Shown here: positions 15,909 through 22,890 of the stretch, in pieces
Layout of the letters: every line of letters starts with the position of its first letter
How positions within the stretch are numbered: position 1 is the first letter of the stretch
NCBI RefSeq assembly: GCF_004134775.1
Contig: NZ_SDOZ01000002.1
Span: forward strand, 367,740 to 431,739
From: Candidatus Borkfalkia ceftriaxoniphila
Lineage (GTDB): Bacteria > Bacillota > Clostridia > Christensenellales > Borkfalkiaceae
Direction: 5' to 3'
Length of the DNA: 64,000 bases
Position numbers and translations under genes: made by a program
Notes under the pieces: generated by a model
What the model was told of the DNA's origin: nothing
Database searches by the model: none
Seen by the model: the letters and a program-made list of their open reading frames with translations, nothing else

Positions 15909-16964
15909 TTAATCTTCGTCCTCTTCCTCATCGTCGGAAGCGTCTTCAAAGATATAACGGTAATAGGTCGTGCCGTCCTCACGCAGGCGGATCTGCACGG
16001 TGAATTCCGTTTTTTTGCCGTTCATCTGCCCGCGCACTTTCAATTCGCCTTTCTTTTCCTGTTCGAAGCGAAGTTCGTCCCTGCCTGCCCGGTTCTGTAC
16101 GACCATTTTCAGTTCCAGTTCGCCCTCTTCGCTCTCGTATTCCACGACCGTGCGCTCGACGCGGCGACCATTTTCGTAAACGTCGTACACGTACTTTTGT
16201 TCGCGCTCGGTCTCGCCGTCCTCCGTCTCTTCCTCGGATTCCTGCATGACTTCGATATAAGACTTCCCGGCATCGTCCGTATAAGCGCGGAACCAAAGTT
16301 CGCTTTCCGTTTCTCCGTCTTCGCTCTCTATTTGATAACTTCCCTCTACGGGATACTCGTTCTGTCCGACGAGAAGCACGCCCGCAATGGCGAATTCTCC
16401 TTTTTGATCGGACAACAAACGATCATAGCGCATTTCATAGCAAATTTCTCTGCCCAAAAGGTCCCGATATCTGACCGTCATCGAATATGCGTATTCGCCG
16501 TCGGATGACGCGCTCTCGCTGTATTCGAAATTTCCGTCGCCCAACAGCCCTTCCACCAACGCCATATAACGCCCGACCGTTTCCATTTCCTCATCGCTCG
16601 GTCTGTAAGAGCGCAGCGTCCGCGTTTCCGACGACGCCGAAAGCAGCGAGCCGACGGACGCGGCGCCGTACGCGTAAAAATCTTCCGTAGTTTCGATCTG
16701 ATTGAATTTCCCACCTCCCCCGGGCGTCCCTGTGCCCTTCAAAAAGACGGGGAGCAGTATGCAGAGGCAGAGCGTCAGCGCCATCAAGACGGCGACGGAT
16801 ATAACCAGAATATTCTTTTTCCCTTTGGATTCCGTGCCTCCGTGCGCATAGGCGCGTTCGCCGTCCGAGCAGCCCAGTTCGCTCTTGATGTTTTCTTTGA
16901 CGCGCTCGTCGGGCAGGATATTCTGCGCTTGCGCGGATAAAAGTTTTTTTAAATCTTTTTTCAT
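15909..16964 (-). CDS. Single-pass membrane protein, putative anti-sigma factor
   Basis: 351 residues. A cytosolic N-terminus of about 50 residues (MKKDLKKLLSAQAQNILPDE, then RVKENIKSELG) resembles the short N-termini of clostridial anti-sigma proteins but lacks a zinc HxxxCxxC motif. One membrane helix follows at about 51-75 (ILVISVAVLMALTLCLCILL), then a ~275-residue extracytoplasmic domain, acidic and strand-rich, paralogous to the lipoprotein at 14899-15813. Its ATG overlaps the sigma stop (ATGA), the usual arrangement for a sigma/anti-sigma pair. The function is inferred from position and topology, not from a recognised domain. Confidence 0.65.
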   Translation of the reverse strand: MKKDLKKLLSAQAQNILPDERVKENIKSELGCSDGERAYAHGGTESKGKKNILVISVAVLMALTLCLCILLPVFLKGTGTPGGGGKFNQIETTEDFYAYGAASVGSLLSASSETRTLRSYRPSDEEMETVGRYMALVEGLLGDGNFEYSESASSDGEYAYSMTVRYRDLLGREICYEMRYDRLLSDQKGEFAIAGVLLVGQNEYPVEGSYQIESEDGETESELWFRAYTDDAGKSYIEVMQESEEETEDGETEREQKYVYDVYENGRRVERTVVEYESEEGELELKMVVQNRAGRDELRFEQEKKGELKVRGQMNGKKTEFTVQIRLREDGTTYYRYIFEDASDDEEEDED

Positions 16965-17488
16965 AAACCGCCCTCCTTTACGAGAAATGCTTTGAGTTTT
17001 TTGAGCGCTTCGTTATTTTTCCATGTGACGGTGCCGACGGGCAGGCGCAGCATTTCCGATACTTCGCGGCGCTTGTAGCCCGCAACCTGACAGAGCATGA
17101 GTATCTGGTATTCGTCCTCGGCTAAAATTTTTGCTGCCGCCTCGAAGACGAACGGGATCTCCATCTCCTTTGAACCGTATCGGTACGATTCGGTATCGAA
17201 ATCGGTGCAGATCTCGCGGGACGCCCTCTTGATATGGTTGAGCGCGAGATTTTTGCCGATTCGCATAAGCCACGCGGGAAAATTCGTGTCGGGCGTATAG
17301 GAATCGAGTGAACGCACGGCTTTCACGAACGTTTCCTGCAACAGATCTTCGGCGTACATCTTGTCGCGCACGATGTATAAAATTGCGAAATAGACCGAGC
17401 GGTTCGTCTGTTCGTATATGTAGTCGAACGCGCGCTGATCGCCCGCGCGCAGTTCGGCTATCTTCCGCTCTAATTTAGCATTTTTCAT
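16961..17488 (-). CDS. ECF-type RNA polymerase sigma factor
   Basis: 175 residues, sigma-70 region 2 then region 4 only. Region 2: RAGDQRAFDYIYEQTNRSVY, then YAEDLLQETFVKAVRSLDSY and WLMRIGKNLALNHIKR. Region 4: ILMLCQVAGYKRREVSEMLR and LPVGTVTWKNNEALKKLKAF; the recognition helix has TWKNNEA where many ECFs have KSRLSRA. It would direct a specific regulon, probably including its own operon, since two inverted repeats lie in its upstream region. Overlaps the next gene by ATGA. Confidence 0.9.
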   Translation of the reverse strand: MKNAKLERKIAELRAGDQRAFDYIYEQTNRSVYFAILYIVRDKMYAEDLLQETFVKAVRSLDSYTPDTNFPAWLMRIGKNLALNHIKRASREICTDFDTESYRYGSKEMEIPFVFEAAAKILAEDEYQILMLCQVAGYKRREVSEMLRLPVGTVTWKNNEALKKLKAFLVKEGGL

Positions 17489-17504
17489 ATTCCTTCCGTA
17501 AATA

Positions 17505-17548
17505 CAACAATCGAAACGCCGAAATTGTTGGCTCTTTTTAAAAAGAGC
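17505..17548. promoter_or_regulatory. Two inverted repeats upstream of the ECF sigma gene
   Basis: CAACAAT (17505-17511) and ATTGTTG (17524-17530) form a 7-bp dyad with a 12-bp gap. Immediately beyond, GCTCTTTTTAAAAAGAGC (17531-17548) is a perfect 18-bp palindrome. They lie 17-60 bp before the sigma ATG and before the terminator of the neighbouring operon. They may be operators or a leader hairpin. Confidence 0.5.
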
Positions 17549-17576
17549 ATAACAAAAGCAGCGGTATTTGTCAACA

Positions 17577-17607
17577 AAAAAAGGGGAAAGCGATTTGCCT
17601 TCCCCTT
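17577..17607 (-). terminator. Terminator of the rubrerythrin operon
   Basis: AAGGGGAA/TTCCCCTT stem (17607-17600 with 17588-17581) followed by a U run on the minus strand, just after the 28-codon micro-ORF. Confidence 0.75.
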
Positions 17608-17611
17608 TTCT

Positions 17612-17698
17612 TTACAGGTCATCCGCGTCCTGAATCGGTTTTTCGCCGTTCGTAGGGTTGCCTGTATAACTTCCGTTCACGTCATACGGTGAACGCAT
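17612..17698 (-). CDS. 28-residue micro-ORF (unknown)
   Basis: ATG at 17698, TAA at 17614-17612. The peptide is MRSPYDVNGSYTGNP followed by TNGEKPIQDADDL: polar, acidic at the end, with no hydrophobic segment. It starts 26 bp after the stop of the low-complexity gene and ends 5 bp before the terminator stem, a position expected for a real last cistron. The ribosome site is weak (only an A/G-rich stretch). The non-random PIQDADDL ending and GSYTG motif look like a conserved small protein, but I cannot confirm homologues here. Confidence 0.45.
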   Translation of the reverse strand: MRSPYDVNGSYTGNPTNGEKPIQDADDL

Positions 17699-17724
17699 GA
17701 TTTCGGAACTTTTCTTTTGGTTTT

Positions 17725-17988
17725 TTATCTTCCGCAAGATTTGGTGGCTCCCGTCGATTTGTTCGAAGCGCTCTTGCTGTTCTTCGCGCCGGACTGCTGC
17801 GCTTTTGCGCTGCTCTGGCCCGCAGTCGCTTTCGCTTTGGACTGGCTGTTCGCCTTGGACTGGGTGTTCGAAGTTTCCTTAGACTGCGTGCTGTTCATCG
17901 CTTTCGCTTTGGACTGTTGTCCGGACGTAGCCTTCGCTTTAGACTGCTCGGAAGCAGATTTCGCGTTGGAATTCTGACTGTTTCTCAT
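17725..17988 (-). CDS. Low-complexity K/S/A/Q-rich small protein
   Basis: 87 residues made almost only of S, K, A, Q, N, T and G, with repeats of QSKAKA and KATAGQ. No hydrophobic core, no aromatic residues, one cysteine near the end (KSCGR). It is strongly basic and predicted disordered. The composition recalls gamma-type small acid-soluble spore proteins or histone-like nucleic-acid binders, but no diagnostic motif is visible. It lies 11 bp after the rubrerythrin gene and is presumably co-transcribed. Confidence 0.6.
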   Translation of the reverse strand: MRNSQNSNAKSASEQSKAKATSGQQSKAKAMNSTQSKETSNTQSKANSQSKAKATAGQSSAKAQQSGAKNSKSASNKSTGATKSCGR

Positions 17989-17999
17989 TTTTTCTCTCC

Positions 18000-18599
18000 T
18001 TAAATATTATTTTTTTCAAACGGTAAGTGTATCTCAACGTAACCTTGGCTTGCCTTACACAAGGGACAAATGTGCCAGGCTTCTTTACTCGTGACCCGAT
18101 AACCGCATTCGCTGCAGATCCAGAGAGTGGGTTTTTCGGATTTATAGAGAGTATTCGTTTTGAACGCTTCGTGTAAATATTTGAAAATAATATTGTGTTC
18201 CTTTTCGACGCCGACGACCATATTGTAGATAGCCGCCACGTCGGGAAAACCTTCTTCTTTGGCAACGTTCGCAAACGCAGCATAAATTTCTTCAAACTCC
18301 GCACGTTCGTCCTCGGCAGCAAATTTTAAATTTTCTTCCAAAGTTCCGAAGTGAAACGGATAACCTGCGTTCTGTAAATCCACGTTATCGATACTTCCCG
18401 CATTTTGAAGGATCGTATTGAAAAAAGTTTTCGCGTGGTACGTTTCGTTTTTCGCAATGGTGCGAATATTATCCGCCAAAACGGCATAGCCTTCTGCGGT
18501 CGCCTGTTTTGCGATCAACTGATAGCGCATTCCCGCCTGACTTTCCCCCGCAAAGGAACGGGCAAGATTGATAAATGTCTGTGAATTTTGAAACTCCAT
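18000..18599 (-). CDS. Rubrerythrin family protein
   Basis: 199 residues. An N-terminal ferritin-like four-helix di-iron domain has the expected Glu/His ligands in SFAGESQAGMRYQLIAKQA, NETYHAKTF, DERAEFEEIYAAFANVA and GVEKEHNIIFKYL. A C-terminal rubredoxin-like site has CSECGYRV and CPLCKAS. Rubrerythrins reduce hydrogen peroxide in anaerobes using rubredoxin electrons. The gene heads a short operon with the low-complexity gene and micro-ORF. A good SD (AGGAGG) precedes the ATG. Confidence 0.93.
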   Translation of the reverse strand: MEFQNSQTFINLARSFAGESQAGMRYQLIAKQATAEGYAVLADNIRTIAKNETYHAKTFFNTILQNAGSIDNVDLQNAGYPFHFGTLEENLKFAAEDERAEFEEIYAAFANVAKEEGFPDVAAIYNMVVGVEKEHNIIFKYLHEAFKTNTLYKSEKPTLWICSECGYRVTSKEAWHICPLCKASQGYVEIHLPFEKNNI

Positions 18600-18754
18600 G
18601 GTGTATCCTCCTTACGCAAAACAGTATGTGCCGAAATTTGCGCGAAATACCCGCAAAAACGAGGAAATTTTTACCGATAAAGCCCGCAACGCAAGAGCCC
18701 GCGCATATGCATATCCTTCAAATCCATAAATAAAAACTCCTGAATATTGATTAT

Positions 18755-18792
18755 TACTGTCCCATTATTAGTCGTTATGCGAATACTGTCCC
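18755..18792. promoter_or_regulatory. Direct repeats upstream of the tandem-HTH regulator
   Basis: TACTGTCCC occurs at 18755-18763 and again at 18784-18792, spaced 29 bp start to start (about three helical turns), just before the regulator gene and within its probable promoter region. Candidate autoregulatory operators. Confidence 0.4.
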
Positions 18793-18827
18793 GAAGTAGA
18801 ATAATTATTTCAGGGAGATATTTGGAT

Positions 18828-19265
18828 ATGGATCACTTTATAATTTTCAATGAAAATATTGAAGACTTTATCATAAAGGAAAACACCACCGTATATCAGT
18901 TTTCCAAAGCAGTCGGCGTGAGCGGACAATCTGTTGCAAATTGGTTGCAACATAATGGTTATCCCGATACGGAAAGCGCGAACAAAATTGCGAATTATTT
19001 GCGCGTTTCGCTCGACTTTCTGTTCGGGTTGTCCGATTCCCCGAAACCGAACAACGACGCCAACGATCTGCCCTTTCTCGAAAAATTCGATTTATTGCGG
19101 AAAAAGAACCGCGTCAGTTGTTACGCCGTCGCCAAAGAATGCAGTTTCGGCGAATCCGCAATTTCAAAATGGAGAAAAGGCAAACAGCCAAAACTGGAAA
19201 ACGTCATTCAAATCGCCAAATATTTCGGCTGTTCCCTCGATTATCTGATCGGCAAAAAGTACTGA
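18828..19265 (+). CDS. Tandem XRE-type helix-turn-helix regulator
   Basis: 145 residues consisting of two HTH_XRE domains: about 12-62 (YQFSKAVGVSGQSVANWLQ, ending LDFLFGLSD) and 82-140 (YAVAKECSFGESAISKWRKG, ending LDYLIGKK). A single chain with two such domains can bind DNA like a covalent dimer. No effector domain. The start chosen is the ATG at 18828 with GGGAG upstream; the frame extends further left without support. It is flanked by the divergent rubrerythrin operon and ends at a bidirectional terminator. Targets unknown; the direct repeats upstream suggest autoregulation. Confidence 0.8.
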   Translation: MDHFIIFNENIEDFIIKENTTVYQFSKAVGVSGQSVANWLQHNGYPDTESANKIANYLRVSLDFLFGLSDSPKPNNDANDLPFLEKFDLLRKKNRVSCYAVAKECSFGESAISKWRKGKQPKLENVIQIAKYFGCSLDYLIGKKY

Positions 19266-19274
19266 ACCTAAAAA

Positions 19275-19307
19275 GCCCCCGACGCAGACGCGTCGGGGGC
19301 TTTCTGT
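19275..19307 (+). terminator. Bidirectional terminator
   Basis: GCCCCCGACG (19275-19284) pairs with CGTCGGGGGC (19291-19300) around a 6-nt loop; T-rich on the plus side, A-rich before it, so it can serve the plus HTH gene and the convergent CvpA gene. Confidence 0.85.
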
Positions 19308-19313
19308 TTGATT

Positions 19314-19904
19314 TTATTTTACGATACCCGCGATCCAGGTGCCGAACGGCAGGTATTTGTCGAAAAATCCTTGCAGCAGGTTTTCGCCGAACAGGTATTT
19401 CGCCATATATGTCTGCGAAAAAGTGTCGCTCAGACTTTGGATAGGCGCAAAATTCACGAACGTACCCAGAACGCCGCCTATGACCAACAGGATCAGCGTC
19501 ATGACCGCGACCGAATATACCCCGCCCAGAATCTTGTCGATGATCTCGAAAACTTTCAAAGTGATCAGTTTTTTCAAAAGGAATTTCACGATCAGCATGA
19601 TAATGACGACCACGATCCCCAAAGCCAGACAGATGCCCGCTTTTAAAATAAAGTATGCCACCGACTCGGGCTGGATCTGCGGCACGCTGCCGGTAAACGA
19701 ACCAATCCAGTCAACGAGAGAATTTTTCCACGCGGTATTCGCTTCGATCCATTTTAAAATCGTCGGAGAGAGCATCATGAACAACAGAATGATGACGACC
19801 AGATCGACCAGCCACCATGCCTTCTGCAAAAAACCTTTGCGGTATCCGAGGAAAAAGACCAGAACCGCAAGCAAACATAAAATTACGTCAATAATGATAC
19901 TCAT
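19314..19904 (-). CDS. CvpA family membrane protein (first copy)
   Basis: 196 residues with four membrane helices, beginning SIIIDVILCLLAVLVFFLGYRKGFLQ, the typical CvpA first helix followed by an amphipathic stretch. The motif for the later helices (VFEIIDKILGGVYSVAVMTLILLVIGG) is present. CvpA was named for colicin V production in E. coli; its biochemical role is not established. The ATG at 19904 has GAGGG at suitable distance. A second CvpA-like gene lies at 58860-59387. Confidence 0.8.
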   Translation of the reverse strand: MSIIIDVILCLLAVLVFFLGYRKGFLQKAWWLVDLVVIILLFMMLSPTILKWIEANTAWKNSLVDWIGSFTGSVPQIQPESVAYFILKAGICLALGIVVVIIMLIVKFLLKKLITLKVFEIIDKILGGVYSVAVMTLILLVIGGVLGTFVNFAPIQSLSDTFSQTYMAKYLFGENLLQGFFDKYLPFGTWIAGIVK

Positions 19905-19933
19905 GTACACCCTCGCAAACGACAAAACGCCGT

Positions 19934-21019
19934 TTATTTATAGAACAAAAGAAAGAATCCCCTCAATACGTTCGCCGCGGCGCCGCCGAGGAAAAACAAA
20001 GTCATCGCCGAAAAGCCGCTTACCCAGCAGAAAACCGCAAACAAAAGTACAGCCGCGAGCGCGGACGTCCATGCAAAAAACGCGTGCCACGCCTTGAAAC
20101 GGATGCGTCCGCCCAGACTGAACAGTATGGGCAAACTTAATACCAACAGCGCCGCATATACGACGACGCCGTATTTTACGACATAAAAGCAAAAATTCAG
20201 ACACAGTTTCGCGATCATCGCGCTGCCCGCAAATTCGTGGGCGCGGATGATATTCAGATACGCTTCAAACGGCTCGCCGCCCTTGATCCCGAACACGTGG
20301 TTTATCGCTTCGAAACCCGTAAAACCTTCGAACGCTTCGAACTTGATCCAATTCAAAAAGAAAGACGCGATGCTCGCCGCCAGAAAAAGGGTCGTAAACA
20401 CCGCCAGAACGATGCGCCTCTTGCTGCGCGCGGAATCCGCTTTGTCTTTACCCGCGTTCGCATACGCGGGCGCAGCGGGATCTTTCGCTTCGGGGATCTG
20501 CGAATAGACGCCTTCGGCGGGAACGGGCGCAGGGTAACCGTATGTATTTGCGAAATACACGGGCTGCGCGGGCGCGGGTATAGGTTGATACGAAACGGGA
20601 TTTTGCTGCATTTGCACGCCGCGCTGCATACTCAGGCGGCCCAACTCGCCCTGCATGGCGGTCAGTTGCCCTTTCAGGTTGGCGACTTCCAGTTTCAGAT
20701 CTTCCGGCTCTGCCGCGCTTTGCGGCGCGGGATAGGAGATCCTTGCGGGATAAGCGGCGGGACTCGGCGTCTCGCGCACGGCATATGCAGCCGCCAGCAC
20801 GGGATCCGCGGACGCGGCGGCGGAAACCGAAGGCTGCGCGGGCGCGCTTATGCCCGTCTGCTGCGGCTTGGGCGCCGTAAGTTCCTCTTTAAAACTATTC
20901 AGATTTAAACTCATTTCCCGCAGCACGCTGTCCATTTCATCCTCGAACAGGTATCCGCAGAAAGGACACCGTATCTTCCCTTCCTCGGATTCGCGGCCGC
21001 AATTCTTACAGATTTTCAC
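19934..21019 (-). CDS. Zinc-ribbon membrane protein
   Basis: 361 residues, read from a GTG at 21019 placed 6 bp after AAGGGTGG; earlier in-frame codons overlap that site. Order: C4 zinc ribbon (CKNCGRESEEGKIRCPFCGY, residues 3-22), a proline/alanine/glutamine-rich linker with a coiled-coil (LKLEVANLKGQLTAMQGELG), then about four membrane helices from residue 200 on. Architecture resembles zinc-ribbon membrane proteins common in Clostridia whose function is unknown. It ends 30 bp before cvpA and both point the same way. Confidence 0.65.
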   Translation of the reverse strand: MKICKNCGRESEEGKIRCPFCGYLFEDEMDSVLREMSLNLNSFKEELTAPKPQQTGISAPAQPSVSAAASADPVLAAAYAVRETPSPAAYPARISYPAPQSAAEPEDLKLEVANLKGQLTAMQGELGRLSMQRGVQMQQNPVSYQPIPAPAQPVYFANTYGYPAPVPAEGVYSQIPEAKDPAAPAYANAGKDKADSARSKRRIVLAVFTTLFLAASIASFFLNWIKFEAFEGFTGFEAINHVFGIKGGEPFEAYLNIIRAHEFAGSAMIAKLCLNFCFYVVKYGVVVYAALLVLSLPILFSLGGRIRFKAWHAFFAWTSALAAVLLFAVFCWVSGFSAMTLFFLGGAAANVLRGFFLLFYK

Positions 21020-21107
21020 GATGACCACCCTTAAATATTTTTTTACTGTATTCTTATTATAACTGCTAACCGCTCAAATGTCAATCGCATTTTTCAATTC
21101 GCGCGGC

Positions 21108-22736
21108 CTACTTCTTGTTAAAATTATCCTTCAGAGAAACGATCTCCGAGAGTACCGCCGCTCCGTTTTCTTCGCTCTTTTTATAGTATCCCGTACGCAT
21201 CAACTGGAAAGGCGTTCCCTCCTTTGCCTCCGCGAGATAGGGCTCCGCTTTGGCGGTAAAAATCTTTTCGCTCTCCGCGTTGAAACGCTCGTTGAAATCC
21301 TGTCCCGCATAGTCCGCATCGCGCAAAAGGCTCTGATACTGTTTCACGGTCACGTCCGCCGCCGTTTCCGCATCCACCCAATGAATGACGCCCTTTACCT
21401 TGATGCCGCTCGTATCGCTGCCGCTGCGGCTTTCGGGGATATACGTGCACAAAACTTCCTTCGCGTTGCCGTTTTCGTCCAACAAAACGTCGTCGCAGCG
21501 CACGATATAGGCGTTTTTCAGGCGCACGTAGCCCTCTTTTTTCAGGCGGAAATATTTGGGCGGCGGGTCGAGCGAAAAGTCCGAACTTTCGATATAGAGA
21601 TTTTTGGAAAATTTTACTTTGCGGACGCCCGCGCCCTCTTTGGTCTGATTGATCTCGAAATCCACTTCTTCCGATCCCTCGTAATTGGTGATCGTGAGTT
21701 TCAAAGGCGAAAACACCGCCATGGCGCGCTCGGCGTTGGCGTTGAGATATTCGCGCACGCACGCCTCGAAATAGGAATATTCGCACTCGGAATTGGCTTT
21801 CGCGACGCCCACGCGCGAGCAGAAATCGCGGATCGCCTCGGCGGGGATACCGCGGTTGCGAAGGCCCGTGATGGTAGGCATACGCGCGTCGTCCCAGCCG
21901 TGCACGAGGTTTTCCTCCACCAGTTTTTTCAGATAGCGCTTGCTCATCACGGTATTGGTGACGTTCAGCCGCGCAAATTCGATCTGGCGGGGCTTGGGGG
22001 AGAATCCGAGGGAAACGCCCACCCAGTCGTACAGCGGGCGGTGGTCTTCGAATTCGAGGGTACAGAGAGAATGCGTGACGCCCTGCAGATAGTCGCAGAT
22101 GGGGTGCGCGAAGTCGTACATGGGATAGACGCACCACGCATCGCCCGTGCGGTGATGCGTCGCGTGCAGGATGCGGTAGATGACGGGATCGCGCATATTC
22201 AGATTGGGCGAACTCATGTCGATCTTGGCTCGCAGGCATTTTTCGCCGTCGGCGTATTTTCCCTCTCTCATTTCCGTAAAGAGGCGCAAATTTTCCTCCG
22301 CGGAACGGTTTCGGTACGGGCTCTCTTTGCCCGGTTCGGTCAACGTGCCGCGCAGATTTTTGATCTCTTCCGCGGAAAGGTCGCAGACGAACGCTTTGCC
22401 TTCTTTGATCAGGCGCGCCGCGCAATCGTAGATGACGTCGAAGAAGTCGGAAGCGTAGCACTCTTTCGCCCATTCGTAGCCCATCCAGCGGATATCGCCG
22501 CGGATGGCGTCCACAAATTCCGTCTTTTCTTTGGACGGGTTGGTGTCGTCGAAAAAGAGGTTGCATTTGCCGCCGTATTTTTGGGCGATCCCGAAATTGA
22601 CGAACATGCTCTTGGCGTGCCCGATATGCAGATAGCCGTTGGGTTCGGGGGGAAAGCGCGTCTGGATCGCGGTGACTTTTCCCGCGTCTATATCCTCGTT
22701 GATAATCTGTTCGATAAAATTCGTCGCTTCGATCAT
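21108..22736 (-). CDS. glnS: Glutaminyl-tRNA synthetase
   Basis: 542 residues. Class I motifs: HIGH variant in RFPPEPNGYLHIGHAKSM and the KMSKS variant VMSKRYLKKLV. The segment NLFFDDTNPSKEKTEFVDAI and the C-terminal anticodon-binding beta-barrels (LRGxx-type IHWVDAETAADVTVKQY) are typical of GlnRS rather than GluRS. It charges tRNA-Gln directly, which only some Clostridia do; the alternative GatCAB route is not seen in this window. Confidence 0.95.
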   Translation of the reverse strand: MIEATNFIEQIINEDIDAGKVTAIQTRFPPEPNGYLHIGHAKSMFVNFGIAQKYGGKCNLFFDDTNPSKEKTEFVDAIRGDIRWMGYEWAKECYASDFFDVIYDCAARLIKEGKAFVCDLSAEEIKNLRGTLTEPGKESPYRNRSAEENLRLFTEMREGKYADGEKCLRAKIDMSSPNLNMRDPVIYRILHATHHRTGDAWCVYPMYDFAHPICDYLQGVTHSLCTLEFEDHRPLYDWVGVSLGFSPKPRQIEFARLNVTNTVMSKRYLKKLVEENLVHGWDDARMPTITGLRNRGIPAEAIRDFCSRVGVAKANSECEYSYFEACVREYLNANAERAMAVFSPLKLTITNYEGSEEVDFEINQTKEGAGVRKVKFSKNLYIESSDFSLDPPPKYFRLKKEGYVRLKNAYIVRCDDVLLDENGNAKEVLCTYIPESRSGSDTSGIKVKGVIHWVDAETAADVTVKQYQSLLRDADYAGQDFNERFNAESEKIFTAKAEPYLAEAKEGTPFQLMRTGYYKKSEENGAAVLSEIVSLKDNFNKK

Positions 22737-22847
22737 AAGTTCTTCTCCGTATTTATTGCCGTAAATTTTAGAATTACACCTCTATTTTACTCTAAAAACC
22801 CGATAATTGCAAAAGTTTTTGCGGAGAATTTACGCTCTTCTTAAAAA

Positions 22848-22881
22848 AATATGCGGGGAATGCAAAAAGCGTTCCCCGCAT
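22848..22881 (-). terminator. fhs terminator
   Basis: ATGCGGGGAA/TTCCCCGCAT perfect 10-bp stem (22881-22872 with 22860-22851), followed by ATTTTTTT on the minus strand; 10 bp after the fhs stop. Confidence 0.9.
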
Positions 22882-22890
22882 AGCCGATTT

